A stretch of 64,000 bases of DNA from Altericroceibacterium indicum (GTDB lineage: Bacteria > Pseudomonadota > Alphaproteobacteria > Sphingomonadales > Sphingomonadaceae): contig NZ_WTYQ01000001.1 of NCBI RefSeq assembly GCF_009828105.1, forward strand, positions 744,001 to 808,000, in the 5' to 3' direction. The notes below the pieces were generated by a model. It was given only the letters and a program-made list of their open reading frames with translations. It had not been told where the DNA came from and searched no databases. Each line of letters opens with the position of its first letter. Positions within the stretch are counted from its first letter, which is position 1. This document shows, piece after piece, positions 7,650 to 18,292 of this stretch. The translations under genes were made by a program, and so were the position numbers.

Positions 7650-8768
7650 TTATCGAAAACCACTCGATTGCGTTGATTGGCTCCACCGATCCACCATCAT
7701 GATCGTGCCGACACAGATCATATTCGTCATCATGGACGAGCCGCCATGGCTCATGAAGGGAAGGGGAATGCCCACCACGGGAGCAAGGCCCATCACCATC
7801 ATCAAATTGATCGCGACATAGAAGAATATCGTTGCCGTCATTCCGCCCGCCAAGAGGGAGGAGAAGCGATCAGGCGCACGTCTTGAGACATTCATTCCCC
7901 ATCTCAGCACCAGCCCAAAAATGAGCAGTACAGCCAAGCCACCCAGCAAGCCCCATTCTTCGGCCATCGTGGCAAACACAAAGTCTGTGTGGGGTTCTGG
8001 CAGATAGTTCAGGTGGCTTTGTGTACCGTTGCCAAAACCCTTGCCAAATAGGCCCCCTGAACCAATTGCAATCTTTGACTGAGTGATATGGTATCCCGCA
8101 CCCAACGGATCGCTCTCAGGATCGAGGAAAGTGGTGACACGGCGCTGCTGATACTCTTCCAGCCCAAAGAAGAAGGCTAGCGGCACGGCGATTAATCCGG
8201 CGACGCCACCACCAATAAACCACTTCATCGGTAAGCCCGCCATGAACATCACTACAATGCCGCCAAAGGCAATCGCGAGAGATGTTCCCAGGTCAGGTTG
8301 AGCCATAACCAGAGCCATGGGGACTGCGAGCAGCACGCCCGCTGGGATAAGCGCACGCCAACTTCCTGTCATGCCAGGTGGAAGTGAGTGGTAGAATTGC
8401 GCCAACACCAGAACAATGGCTGGCTTCATCAGTTCAGAAGGCTGCAAAACAAGCGGGCCGATATTGAGCCAGCGCTGGCTACCGCCTCCAATTGCGCCAA
8501 CGGCCTCCACCCCGAAGAGCAGAAGGACCACTGCGCCATAGATTGGGAAAGCAGCCATCTTCACGATATGCTGGGGCATATATGATGCCACGAGCGCAAG
8601 GATCAGAAAGATGAAATAGCGGATCAATTGCGACGAAGCAAAAGGCTGAAACGAGCCACCCGCCGCAGAATATAGCACTGCTGCACCGAAAAATGTCAAC
8701 AAAGTCAGTGGAATGATAACACGCCATGGCTGCGCTGCCATTGGTTCCGGGAGGAAACTTGGTTTCAT
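7650..8768 (-). CDS. rodA: RodA, SEDS-family peptidoglycan glycosyltransferase
   Basis: This 372-residue integral membrane protein has about ten hydrophobic helices and SEDS signatures: GGSQRWLNIGPLVLQPSELMKPAIVL, MAQPDLGTSLAI and, near the C-terminus, GLAPVVGIPLPFMSHGGSSM. RodA polymerises glycan strands during elongation and works with PBP2, encoded immediately upstream; the two frames overlap by four bases. It is the last gene of the mreB-mreC-mreD-mrdA-rodA group. Length and motifs are normal for the family. Confidence 0.96.
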   Translation of the reverse strand: MKPSFLPEPMAAQPWRVIIPLTLLTFFGAAVLYSAAGGSFQPFASSQLIRYFIFLILALVASYMPQHIVKMAAFPIYGAVVLLLFGVEAVGAIGGGSQRWLNIGPLVLQPSELMKPAIVLVLAQFYHSLPPGMTGSWRALIPAGVLLAVPMALVMAQPDLGTSLAIAFGGIVVMFMAGLPMKWFIGGGVAGLIAVPLAFFFGLEEYQQRRVTTFLDPESDPLGAGYHITQSKIAIGSGGLFGKGFGNGTQSHLNYLPEPHTDFVFATMAEEWGLLGGLAVLLIFGLVLRWGMNVSRRAPDRFSSLLAGGMTATIFFYVAINLMMVMGLAPVVGIPLPFMSHGGSSMMTNMICVGTIMMVDRWSQSTQSSGFR

Positions 8769-10798
8769 TCAGTGTTTCTCCCAGGCGGAGCATCAACTGG
8801 TTCTGGTGCGGGCGAGACAGCGCCTGTAGCCATTTCCTGTGGCTGCTGTGCGGCTGCACGCGCTTCGGCATCTACCTGTCGAGCAATATCAGCTGGGTCA
8901 CTGGGGGCAGGGGGCACGTCAACACCAGCTTCAGCTGCGTATGAGGCGTAGCGGGCGGCCAGCCGTTGCTGCGCAGTACCACCCCACTGCTTCTCATAGG
9001 CGTGAAGCGCATCAAGCGCCTTTTCAGGGTCAAAAAGGAAAGTCATGACATCACGCGCGATTGGGTAAGCAGAACCTGAACCGCCACCATGTTCGATCAC
9101 GACAGCACCTGCGTAACGAGGGTTGTTGAACGGGGCAAAAAAGATGAAAAGACCATGGTCGCGGTATTTCCATGGGCCACCTTTGCCGCTGGAAATGTTA
9201 AGGCTGACGACCTGAGCTGTCCCGGTTTTCCCAGCCATTTTGATATTTTCAATAGGTAAACGTGCACGGCCAGCCGTGCCTGGGCCATTAATGACGTCGC
9301 TCATCGCCTGCTGGATCACCTGAACGTGATCTCCATGGAAATTCATGCTGTCAAACTTCGGCTGCTTAGTTTTCAAAAGTAACCGGGGCATGACCTTGTT
9401 GCCAGTAGCCAGGCGGGTGGCCATCACTGCAAGCTGCAAAGGGTTGAACAGCATATAACCCTGGCCAATCGTAGCATTCACCGTGTCGTAGGCTTGCCAT
9501 TCACGACCATATTTCTTCAATTTCCAGGCAGGGTCAGGCACTGTTCCGTAAAACTGGCTGGCGACTGGAAGAGGGAAGGTTTCGCCCAACCCACAACGAT
9601 GGGCCATATCTGCTATGATATCCATGCCCAACTGCTGGGCAAAATGGTAGAAATAAACATCACAGCTCTGATAAATTCCTTTGGACATATCCACGCGCCC
9701 ATGGCCGCGCCGGTTCCAGCAGTGGAACACGCGATTGCCGACCCTCAGTCCGCCATTGCAAATGGTGCTGGCCTTGGGATCAAGCCCCGCTTCAAGGAAA
9801 GACATTGCCACCATCGGTTTGACGGTTGAGCCGGGCGGATACAGCCCTTTCAGAACCTTGTTGCGAAGGGGAACACGCTCATCCTCGGCAAGCATTTTAT
9901 ACTCGACGCGCCCGATACCATCGGAAAAGCTGTTGGGATCGAAGCTTGGCATAGATGCCATGCACATGAGATCGCCCGTTACACAATCCATCACCACAAC
10001 AGAGCCGGATTCAAGTCCGATACGCCTGGCTGCATAATCCTGCAGCGGCCCGTCTATCGTCAGCTTGATTGACTGCCCTTGTGTATCTTCCCGTGTTTCG
10101 AGATCACGAACGATGCGACCACTGGCGGTGACTTCCACGCGGCGTGCGCCGGGCTTGCCACGTAAAACCTGTTCAAACTGCTTTTCCAATCCATCTTTTC
10201 CGAGCTTGAAGCCGGGGGTGACGAGAAGTTGGCTTGGTTCTTTTTCGTATTCTTCGGCTGAGGCAGGGCCAACAAAGCCAATCAGGTGTCCAACAGATGG
10301 GCCGGTTGGATAGTATCGCGAAAACCCCCGCTGAGGAACAACACCTGGCAGGTCAGGCAACCGCACACTAATGGCAGCAAAGGCATCATAATCGAGCCCA
10401 CTGGCAACCTCAATCGGTTGAAAGCCATGAACGTCTTCAAGTTTGGCTTTGAGGTCCTTTACCTGAATTGCACTGAGGTCCAGCAGCTTGCCGAGCGTAT
10501 CAATCGTTGCCACCGGGTCATCAAGCCGATCTGGAATGATATCGACACGGAAATCGGCCTGATTGGAAGCCAGTGGAGCGCCGTTACGATCAAGAATCCA
10601 GCCACGCCTTGGAGGGATAAGGCTCAGATTGACCCGGTTGCTCTCCGACTCCATCTTATATTTTTCATTTTCCGCAACGCCAATATAACCCATTCGTGCA
10701 GCGAGAAGCAGGCCTACACCTCCCTGCAACCCGCCGACGATGAAGCTGCGACGTTCGAACGTGTCTTTCAAATTACCGGCGGTAAATTTCTGCTTCAT
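8765..10798 (-). CDS. mrdA: Penicillin-binding protein 2 (elongation transpeptidase)
   Basis: This 677-residue class B PBP has an N-terminal membrane anchor (FIVGGLQGGVGLLLAARMGYI), a dimerisation domain, and a C-terminal transpeptidase. The catalytic motifs are PGSTVKPMV (S-x-x-K), QSCDVY (S-x-C) and KTGTAQV. A proline/alanine-rich tail of about 80 residues follows the domain, longer than in enterobacteria and common in sphingomonads. It crosslinks the glycan made by RodA in the cell-elongation complex. It starts 7 bases after mreD on the same strand. Confidence 0.96.
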   Translation of the reverse strand: MKQKFTAGNLKDTFERRSFIVGGLQGGVGLLLAARMGYIGVAENEKYKMESESNRVNLSLIPPRRGWILDRNGAPLASNQADFRVDIIPDRLDDPVATIDTLGKLLDLSAIQVKDLKAKLEDVHGFQPIEVASGLDYDAFAAISVRLPDLPGVVPQRGFSRYYPTGPSVGHLIGFVGPASAEEYEKEPSQLLVTPGFKLGKDGLEKQFEQVLRGKPGARRVEVTASGRIVRDLETREDTQGQSIKLTIDGPLQDYAARRIGLESGSVVVMDCVTGDLMCMASMPSFDPNSFSDGIGRVEYKMLAEDERVPLRNKVLKGLYPPGSTVKPMVAMSFLEAGLDPKASTICNGGLRVGNRVFHCWNRRGHGRVDMSKGIYQSCDVYFYHFAQQLGMDIIADMAHRCGLGETFPLPVASQFYGTVPDPAWKLKKYGREWQAYDTVNATIGQGYMLFNPLQLAVMATRLATGNKVMPRLLLKTKQPKFDSMNFHGDHVQVIQQAMSDVINGPGTAGRARLPIENIKMAGKTGTAQVVSLNISSGKGGPWKYRDHGLFIFFAPFNNPRYAGAVVIEHGGGSGSAYPIARDVMTFLFDPEKALDALHAYEKQWGGTAQQRLAARYASYAAEAGVDVPPAPSDPADIARQVDAEARAAAQQPQEMATGAVSPAPEPVDAPPGRNTE

Positions 10799-10805
10799 CA
10801 GGTGC

Positions 10806-11363
10806 CTATCGGACTTTGCGAATACGCATCAGACGGAAGCGATCAAGCAAAGCGACTATGCGGGCGATAATTGGGAAAAGCACAATGGAAAGCAATAGCT
10901 GAGGTAGTATGAGCCTAAGCTGTATGGATGTGAGTTGAGCGCCTGAAAACAGAAAGCAGGCATACAAATACACGCTCAAAGCCAAGGAAGCCGTGAACCA
11001 ATCGAGTAAAAAATTGCGCCAAGGGAAACGTATTTCGATTGCTTCGATACTCAACAATGTGACTGAGAAGAGAAAAATTCCGCTTCCAAAGGGCTGGCCG
11101 GAGAAGAGGTCATCGAATGCACCAAGCGGCAAGCCAGCCCAAAGCGGCAACAGGCCTGGACGCACAAGGCGCCAGGTTAACAGGAACAAATACCCAAGCG
11201 GAGGCAGGATCGGTGCGAGCGCAATGAAAGGTACCATTGGCACAAGACTGGCAAGAATGATCGTGAGCCATGGGATGCCATAGACGAGAATTGGCAGGTG
11301 GTCCCGGTTGATCTGGCTACCGTAAGCATCCCGATGTGCGCGGCTATTAGATGAAGAGATCAT
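10806..11363 (-). CDS. mreD: Rod shape-determining protein MreD
   Basis: This 185-residue protein has five or six hydrophobic segments and the MreD-like stretch YLFLLTWRLVRPGLLPLWAGLPLGAFDDL, followed by FGSGIFLFSV. MreD is a small inner-membrane partner of MreC in the elongasome. Its start overlaps the end of mreC by ATGA. The primary sequence of this family drifts quickly, so the call rests on topology plus gene order, which is unambiguous. Confidence 0.9.
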   Translation of the reverse strand: MISSSNSRAHRDAYGSQINRDHLPILVYGIPWLTIILASLVPMVPFIALAPILPPLGYLFLLTWRLVRPGLLPLWAGLPLGAFDDLFSGQPFGSGIFLFSVTLLSIEAIEIRFPWRNFLLDWFTASLALSVYLYACFLFSGAQLTSIQLRLILPQLLLSIVLFPIIARIVALLDRFRLMRIRKVR

Positions 11364-12277
11364 TCCTCCGGCTCACTGGATGAGGCCTTTTCCGCTTCAG
11401 GTGTTTTTGATTTGGCCTCGATATTGCCTTGCCACGAAGGTTCAACCGCCACAAAATCTGTTGCCGCAGGGTTGGCAAGAAGATTGGCAATCGCGCCATC
11501 CTTGGTCACTTCAGTCGTAACTGCTACAGCAACGCCTGGTGGAAATAGCCCGCCAGCTCCGGAAGTTACGAAAACATCACCTGGTTTTAGCGGATTGATC
11601 CCGAGGTTGATCAACCTTATCCGTAAAGAACCATCTGCGCGCCCTTCAGCAAAAGCCACGATGTTATCCGTCGAACGGCGCACCGGTACCATGCTTTCAG
11701 TATCTGTTAGCAGCATGACACGCGAACTGCTCCGGCCTGTCTCAAGCACTCGGCCTATCAGACCTTTGGGCGCGACAACTGGCATTCCGGCTGTGACCCC
11801 ATGATCCCGCCCACGCGAAATATAGGCAAAACGACGAGCACTGGACGATGTCGACCCAATCAGCCTTGCAATAGCGACTGGCTGCGGATCACGATCTTTC
11901 AGACCAAGCACGGCTTTCAACCGGATATTTTCCTGCTTTACAGCGTCCGCTTCTGCCAGCTTGACCCGAGCGATTTCCATCTCGCGTTTGAGCTGTGCGT
12001 TCTTGCTTCCGGCGCGGTAATAGCCAGAGATTGCCTGGAAAAAGGAACTTCCTTCTTCCCGCACCGTGGCCCCCGCTTCTGAAGCAGGGGAAACTGCATC
12101 GCTGGCGGTGGTTCGTAATCCGGAAAACAGGCTGGGGTGCCACATTGATACAGCTAGCAACACAGCCCCGATCAGCACGCCGATCGACGCCACAAGATAA
12201 CCGGTGAAGGCCGTAAAGCGTGCCTTCTTGTTCATACCGGATCTAAACGCCGAACGGCGGATTGTCGGCGGCGCCAT
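11360..12277 (-). CDS. mreC: Rod shape-determining protein MreC
   Basis: This 305-residue bitopic protein begins with a cytoplasmic tail, followed by the membrane helix TGYLVASIGVLIGAVLLAVS and a coiled coil (AQLKREMEIARVKLAEADAVKQEN). A beta-domain follows with GRDHGVTAGMPVVAPKGLIGRV, RVMLLTD and DVFVTSGAGGLFPPGVAV, all typical of MreC. A short acidic tail follows. In the periplasm it bridges PBP2/RodA and MreB through MreD. It lies 30 bases downstream of mreB. Confidence 0.95.
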   Translation of the reverse strand: MAPPTIRRSAFRSGMNKKARFTAFTGYLVASIGVLIGAVLLAVSMWHPSLFSGLRTTASDAVSPASEAGATVREEGSSFFQAISGYYRAGSKNAQLKREMEIARVKLAEADAVKQENIRLKAVLGLKDRDPQPVAIARLIGSTSSSARRFAYISRGRDHGVTAGMPVVAPKGLIGRVLETGRSSSRVMLLTDTESMVPVRRSTDNIVAFAEGRADGSLRIRLINLGINPLKPGDVFVTSGAGGLFPPGVAVAVTTEVTKDGAIANLLANPAATDFVAVEPSWQGNIEAKSKTPEAEKASSSEPEE

Positions 12278-12307
12278 AACCGCCCCCTTCTTCTCGAGTA
12301 ATGAGAG

Positions 12308-13357
<1,050 letters not shown>

Positions 13358-13534
13358 TTAATCCGTCTGATCCCGGCGAAGAGGCGCAATAATTACGCAG
13401 GACAACCGGTTTGGCCTGTGGGAAGAGGCTCCTTAACGCAACATTGTACGAAACGCCAAAAATTTATGACCAAAACGGTGGAGTTTTACACTGCCTAACT
13501 CGAATTCACGACAGTTCACCGCTAAGGTGGTGCC

Positions 13535-15397
13535 ATGGCTATAATCAGAAGGCTCCCTGAAAACCTCGTTAACCGAATAGCGGCCGGCGAAGTTGTTGAA
13601 AGACCAGCATCCGCTTTGAAAGAGCTGGTTGAAAATGCGGTGGATTCGGGAGCGGCGCGCATTGCCATTTCGATCATCGAAGGCGGGCTTGCGCAGGTTG
13701 AAGTCACTGACGATGGCTGCGGAATGAGCGCAGAGCAGATGTCCCTTGCGCTGGAGCGTCATGCGACCTCTAAATTACCCGAAAGCCTGGTGGGTGAAGA
13801 AGGCGCGATTGAGCGTGTGTGCACGCTGGGCTTTCGCGGTGAAGCCCTCCCATCCATTGCCAGCGTCGCCAAACTGACATTGGAAAGCCGTGTCAGGGGC
13901 GCGGAAACTGGCTGGAAACGGGTGGTTGATCATGGGATGTTGGTCGAAGAAGGTCCTGCGGCTTTACCGCCCGGCACCCGGGTCAGAGTGGAAAATCTCT
14001 TTGGCAAAGTACCTGCCCGACGAAAGTTTCTGCGCACTGCGCGCAGTGAATATGCAGCCTGCCTGGATGTGGTTCGGCGACTCGCGATGGCGCGCCCGGA
14101 TATCGCTTTCACTTTTGAACATGGCGGGCGGCGTATTCTCAATTTGCAGGCAGGTGAGCCGGTTGAAAATCGCGTGGCGCAAATTGTAGCGCGCGAACTG
14201 GCTGACAATGGTGTGCTGATTGATTTCCAGCGCGATGCCATAAGGTTGACCGGGGTTGCTGGGCTGCCAACCTATAACCGTGGGGTGGCCGATCATCAGT
14301 ATCTCTTCGTCAATGGCCGGCCAGTGAAGGATCGTTTGCTGACGGGGGCAGTGCGCGGGGCCTATGCTGATATGCTGGCGCGTGATCGCCATGCTGTGCT
14401 TGCGCTTTTTCTTACCCTTCCGGTCGAAGATGTGGACGTGAATGTCCATCCGGCGAAAACCGAAGTCCGATTTCGTGACGCACCGGGTGTGCGCGGATTT
14501 TTGGTTTCCGGGCTCCGGCAGGCGTTGGCCACGGGAGATAAACGGAGTGCGCAGGAGCCCTCTGCTGATGCCATGGAGCGTTGGCAAAGCGAACCTGTTC
14601 GAGACGAGCCTTCACCTGCTTTGCGATCAATGTTTCAGGGTCGCGACTGGTCTGGCAGTGCGCATTCCGTAAAAGAAGGCCGTTCAGCATTTGCGGGTCT
14701 TTCGTCCCCCACTGCTGCGTTGCCTTCCATGATGGATGATTATACGCCGCAAGATCTTGCCGTCCCACAAGGACGGGCGGAGACGGCCGAAGAACTACCT
14801 GAAAATTCAGAGGAATATCCTCTTGGCATTGCTCGAGGCCAAGTAGCTAACACCTATATCGTTGCAGAGGCTGCGGATGGGTTGGTTATCGTGGATCAGC
14901 ATGCAGCCCATGAACGGCTTGTGCTTGAACGGCTGAAGGCTGCAGGGACCAATGCGAAACTCTCTGCCAGCCAGGCGTTATTGATGCCGGAAGTGGTGGA
15001 GCTGGAAGAGCCTGATTGCGACCGTCTGGAAGAGCATGCGGGCAAATTTGCAGAGCTTGGCCTTACTCTTGAGCGCTTTGGTCCCAATGCAATGCTGGTG
15101 CGTTCTTTGCCCGCATCATTACCCAAAGCTGACCCGCAAAAGCTGTTGCAGGATATCGCTGATGATCTTGCTCAGCATGGCGAAGCGCTTTTACTGGGTG
15201 AGAAGATTGATTATGTATTGGCCACAATGGCTTGTCACGGTTCGGTGAGGGCAGGGCGGGTGCTCAATGTGGCTGAGATGAATGCATTGTTGCGTGAAAT
15301 GGAAAGAACACCGCGTTCAGGGCAGTGCAATCATGGACGACCCACCTGGGTGAAACTTTCCATGGCAGACGTTGAAAAGCTTTTCGGGAGGCATTGA
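13535..15397 (+). CDS. mutL: DNA mismatch repair protein MutL
   Basis: This 620-residue protein has the GHKL ATPase: IAAGEVVERPASALKELVENAVDSGA, DDGCGM, LGFRGEALPSIASV. The transducer region carries VNGRPVKDR and DVNVHPAKTEVRF. A proline-rich linker covers about residues 340-430, before the C-terminal dimerisation domain. That domain contains DQHAAHERLVLE, the DQHA-x2-E-x4-E metal-binding motif, so this MutL should have its own nicking activity, as expected for a lineage without MutH. A ribosome site (AAGGTGG) lies just before ATG 13535. Its stop overlaps the next start. Confidence 0.96.
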   Translation: MAIIRRLPENLVNRIAAGEVVERPASALKELVENAVDSGAARIAISIIEGGLAQVEVTDDGCGMSAEQMSLALERHATSKLPESLVGEEGAIERVCTLGFRGEALPSIASVAKLTLESRVRGAETGWKRVVDHGMLVEEGPAALPPGTRVRVENLFGKVPARRKFLRTARSEYAACLDVVRRLAMARPDIAFTFEHGGRRILNLQAGEPVENRVAQIVARELADNGVLIDFQRDAIRLTGVAGLPTYNRGVADHQYLFVNGRPVKDRLLTGAVRGAYADMLARDRHAVLALFLTLPVEDVDVNVHPAKTEVRFRDAPGVRGFLVSGLRQALATGDKRSAQEPSADAMERWQSEPVRDEPSPALRSMFQGRDWSGSAHSVKEGRSAFAGLSSPTAALPSMMDDYTPQDLAVPQGRAETAEELPENSEEYPLGIARGQVANTYIVAEAADGLVIVDQHAAHERLVLERLKAAGTNAKLSASQALLMPEVVELEEPDCDRLEEHAGKFAELGLTLERFGPNAMLVRSLPASLPKADPQKLLQDIADDLAQHGEALLLGEKIDYVLATMACHGSVRAGRVLNVAEMNALLREMERTPRSGQCNHGRPTWVKLSMADVEKLFGRH

Positions 15398-15897
15398 TGC
15401 GAGTTTTGTTGCTGGGCGCTCTGGTTTTCCTTGCAGCGTGTGGGCAAACGCTCACGCCTGAAGAAAAGGCTGCCAGCGATGCGAGGGACATTGCAATGGT
15501 TAAAAAAGCGCAGGAGCAAGCCAAGCCACCTTTGCAGGCTATTGTTCCTGATCCGATCAGTTGGGCTGATATGGAAGAGAACGACATCGCCGGTGCAAGT
15601 TGCAAATATGCGCCGGGTACGAGCCTTGGCACCCGGGTGATTGCGATGCCTGAAGTCGCTTATGTGAAGTTGAATGGAAAACTGGTCCGACTAGCCAGGG
15701 ACATTGGCGCGCAGAAATTACCGTTGGATACCTGGTCTCAATATGACGGAAAAAGTTATTCGCTGAAACTCAGCATATCTGGCGATGGACGCAGCGCAGA
15801 GGACGGCACAACCAGCTATGACGGTAGTGTCATATTAAAAGACCCCTATAATCGTATAGTTTACGACGGTTCGGGTCTTGCCCAATGCGGTAGTTAA
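15397..15897 (+). CDS. Hypothetical lipoprotein downstream of mutL
   Basis: The ATG at 15397 overlaps the mutL TGA. The 166-residue product opens with MRVLLLGALVFLAACGQ, a lipoprotein signal with Cys at 16, then a charged helix (EEKAASDARDIAMVKKAQEQAK) and a compact C-terminal domain with two more cysteines (GASCKYA and AQCGS), which could pair in the periplasm. I do not recognise the family. Coupling to mutL is probably positional and not functional. A strong hairpin follows 12 bases after its stop. Confidence 0.8.
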   Translation: MRVLLLGALVFLAACGQTLTPEEKAASDARDIAMVKKAQEQAKPPLQAIVPDPISWADMEENDIAGASCKYAPGTSLGTRVIAMPEVAYVKLNGKLVRLARDIGAQKLPLDTWSQYDGKSYSLKLSISGDGRSAEDGTTSYDGSVILKDPYNRIVYDGSGLAQCGS

Positions 15898-15908
15898 ATG
15901 ACTATGGA

Positions 15909-15946
15909 GTGCAGCGGTGCTTTCGTTAACAAAAGCACCACTGCAC
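15909..15946. terminator. Hairpin terminator between convergent genes
   Basis: Fifteen-base arms (GTGCAGCGGTGCTTT and AAAGCACCACTGCAC) pair with one G-T-type mismatch around an 8-base loop. T- and A-rich flanks on the inner sides make it usable in both directions. It lies between the convergent lipoprotein gene and the DUF1206 gene. Confidence 0.75.
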
Positions 15947-15949
15947 TTG

Positions 15950-16747
15950 TTAGTTGCGGAAGGAAGGCTTCAAGCCTTGCGAACCCAGATCGGGAATAAT
16001 TCGATAGCGAGCCATGAACATGCTGAAGATGCCGAACAGCAAGAAGCCAACCGCCACTAAAGTGTAAAGCGATCCATTATCGGCAAGAGACGATATCGCC
16101 TCCCCCAATGTCTTCACCTGTGCGCTGCTTGATGCCCAGGCTGATTGCACGAGCGACCAGCCAATGATGACGAAAACAACCGCTCTTGCGAGGAAACCTG
16201 CACGACCCAGCCATTCTACAAAGTCTGGCGCTCGGTTGGAAATGCGTTGCATAAAGCTGGCAGTGATGCCTTTTTTTGCCTGAGCCAACCCGGCTAGGAA
16301 AAAGGCGATGCCTAACAAGCCAACTAGAAAGCCACCGAAACTCACTGACAATACGGTGCCGGCGGCCTGTTCTGCCGTATCGCTACCGCCGGATGAGCCG
16401 CTACCACTTGCAAATTGAAACGCCGTGTAGGCCAGTACGAAATGAGCAAATGCGCTGCCTGCGTGCCCTGCGCGATGCGCAATCCCCGTTTTATCGCTCC
16501 CATAATTCTCAATGTCGAACAATGGTGAGCAGAGGCGATAAAGGCCATATCCGAGCAGACCCAATGCGGCTGCATATAGAAGGACTGTTCCACCAGGAAC
16601 TTTTTGCAAATAAGAAAACGAGCCTGATGGCCCGTCACTATGTCCTTTACTGGACAGTGCAAGATAACCGATCAGGGCATACACCACGCCACGCGCGGCA
16701 AAGCCTAATCTGACCAACCACCTAAATTTTTCTGACTTATCAACCAT
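15950..16747 (-). CDS. DUF1206 membrane protein
   Basis: This 265-residue protein has three repeated units, each of two membrane helices. They start at FRWLVRLGFAARGVVYALIGYLAL, AHRAGHAGSAFAHFVLAYTAFQ and FVEWLGRAGFLARAVVFVIIGWSLV. This threefold pattern with R-x-G-x-x-A-R-x-x-x-Y/F defines DUF1206. A glycine/serine-rich linker near residue 115 separates units. The function is unknown. It is monocistronic and convergent with the mutL unit. Confidence 0.85.
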   Translation of the reverse strand: MVDKSEKFRWLVRLGFAARGVVYALIGYLALSSKGHSDGPSGSFSYLQKVPGGTVLLYAAALGLLGYGLYRLCSPLFDIENYGSDKTGIAHRAGHAGSAFAHFVLAYTAFQFASGSGSSGGSDTAEQAAGTVLSVSFGGFLVGLLGIAFFLAGLAQAKKGITASFMQRISNRAPDFVEWLGRAGFLARAVVFVIIGWSLVQSAWASSSAQVKTLGEAISSLADNGSLYTLVAVGFLLFGIFSMFMARYRIIPDLGSQGLKPSFRN

Positions 16748-16818
16748 AATCGACCCTCTGTTGCCTGTTGCTGCAACGTGGTGGTCAATGATTGGTGCCC
16801 AGTTAGATGGTGAGTCTT

Positions 16819-17529
16819 CTAGTGCAGGCGCTTTATATAGAGCTGATTATCGGATTTGCGCTCCAGCTTGAAATTATCGCTCGCTTTAATGAGGTCCGAT
16901 AGTCGCTTATACCCATGATTGCGAACATCAAAGCTGGAGCGGTTGCCCGCAATCTGGCCAACTTCCTGCAATTTGGCAAATCCATCATCGTCCCTGCTTG
17001 CAGCCCGCCATGCGTCACCAAGCAATTCGATCAAATCCTGATCGATAGGGTTTTGGGAACGGCCTTCGCCATTGTCTTCGCTTGTTGTAGTGATGAGCTT
17101 GTCGACATCAATATAACGGGTGCATGAGGTCTTGAAGGCTTCTGGAGCCTGCGCACTGCCGAAACCATAAACAACCAATCCATCTTGCCGAAGCCGTGTG
17201 ACAAGCGGTGTAAAGTCACTGTCAGAGCTCATAATGCCAAAACCATCGACCTTGCCAGCATAGAGCAGGTCCATGGCATCGATGGTCATTGCCATATCTG
17301 TGGCGTTTTTGCCTTTGGTCAGGTCGAATTGCTGCTGGGGTTGAAGGCCAAAACGATTGGTGATCGTGCTCCATTTATGCAGCGCAGGTTTGGCCCAATT
17401 GCCATAGGCTCTGCGGATATTGACTTGTCCCAGTTCGGCAAGAACTGTGAGCACAGGATCAATCCCATGGTAACTGGCATTGTCTGCGTCGATAAGCAGG
17501 GCGATGTTGTTGAGGAGGGGGTCAGCCAT
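16819..17529 (-). CDS. NYN-domain nuclease-like protein with C-terminal LOTUS/OST-HTH domain
   Basis: This 236-residue protein begins with a PIN-like NYN domain: acidic ALLIDADNAS near residue 13, KGKNATDMAMTIDAMDLL near 75 and GIMSSDSDFTPLVTRLRQDG near 100. The spaced aspartates fit a metal-dependent RNase site. Residues about 160-236 form a LOTUS (OST-HTH) domain with an RNA-binding helix pattern (VGQIAGNRSSFDVRNHGYKRLSDLI). NYN-LOTUS proteins are thought to act on RNA. The bacterial role is unknown. No partner gene adjoins. Confidence 0.88.
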   Translation of the reverse strand: MADPLLNNIALLIDADNASYHGIDPVLTVLAELGQVNIRRAYGNWAKPALHKWSTITNRFGLQPQQQFDLTKGKNATDMAMTIDAMDLLYAGKVDGFGIMSSDSDFTPLVTRLRQDGLVVYGFGSAQAPEAFKTSCTRYIDVDKLITTTSEDNGEGRSQNPIDQDLIELLGDAWRAASRDDDGFAKLQEVGQIAGNRSSFDVRNHGYKRLSDLIKASDNFKLERKSDNQLYIKRLH

Positions 17530-17589
17530 TATCGATTGAGTGTCGCAAGACTAAACCCCGCTGGCAAGATGCCAAATTCCCCATTTAAA

Positions 17590-18243
17590 TTATTGAACGG
17601 GAGAAAATTCTCCGGTTTCTTCATCCAGCAGATGTAAAAGCCCGTCCGAGATGGCAAAATAGGCGCCGCGCAGCTTGAGCCTGCCGCTGGCCTCCTTTGA
17701 TTGCACACATGGGAAGGTTCTCAGATGGTCCAGGCTAACCTTGACGCCTGCCATTTCCATGGCCTTTTCTGCTTCTCGCCCTGTCGTGCCCAGCTTTTCG
17801 GCAATCGGCGCGCGCGCATCATCCAGCATGGAAATCCAATTGGCGACAAAGCCGCCTTGTCCAGGTTCAGCGCCATGCAGTTCTTGTGTCAGTGCAGCCT
17901 TACAGCCACCGCACATACCATGCCCCATGACCACAACTTCACTCACTCGCAAAACCTGCACAGCAAATTCCAGCGCAGCAGAGACACCATGGTGCCCGGG
18001 GTTGGTTTCAAAAGGGGGGACCATCGCGGCGACATTGCGCACCACGAAAATCTCTCCGGGGCTGACATCAAAGATTTCTGATGGATCGACTCGGCTGTCT
18101 GAACAGGCGATCACCATCACGCGTGGTTCCTGACCTTTTTTCAAAGAGGCCCAGCGTTCGCGTTCGGTTCGCCAGCCTTTCTCGCGAAAACGTTGATAGC
18201 CTGAGATGAGTTCTTGGAGTTCGGGAGAAATTTTATGCGACAT
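17590..18243 (-). CDS. Beta-class carbonic anhydrase
   Basis: The likely start is ATG 18243 (MSHKISPELQELISGYQRFR), giving 217 residues; an upstream extension to 18279 lacks support. Zinc ligands are visible as CSDSRVDP (Cys with the Asp-Arg dyad) and HGMCGGC (His and Cys). Together they form the canonical beta-carbonic anhydrase site for CO2/bicarbonate exchange. The C-terminal strand LKLRGAYFAISDGLLHLLD is typical of the proteobacterial form. It is divergent from lipA, with 49 bases between starts for both promoters. Confidence 0.93.
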   Translation of the reverse strand: MSHKISPELQELISGYQRFREKGWRTERERWASLKKGQEPRVMVIACSDSRVDPSEIFDVSPGEIFVVRNVAAMVPPFETNPGHHGVSAALEFAVQVLRVSEVVVMGHGMCGGCKAALTQELHGAEPGQGGFVANWISMLDDARAPIAEKLGTTGREAEKAMEMAGVKVSLDHLRTFPCVQSKEASGRLKLRGAYFAISDGLLHLLDEETGEFSPVQ

Positions 18244-18292
18244 GGGTCTGCTGATGCACCGTACCATTGCCAGTGGCAAGAGGGATGACTAA

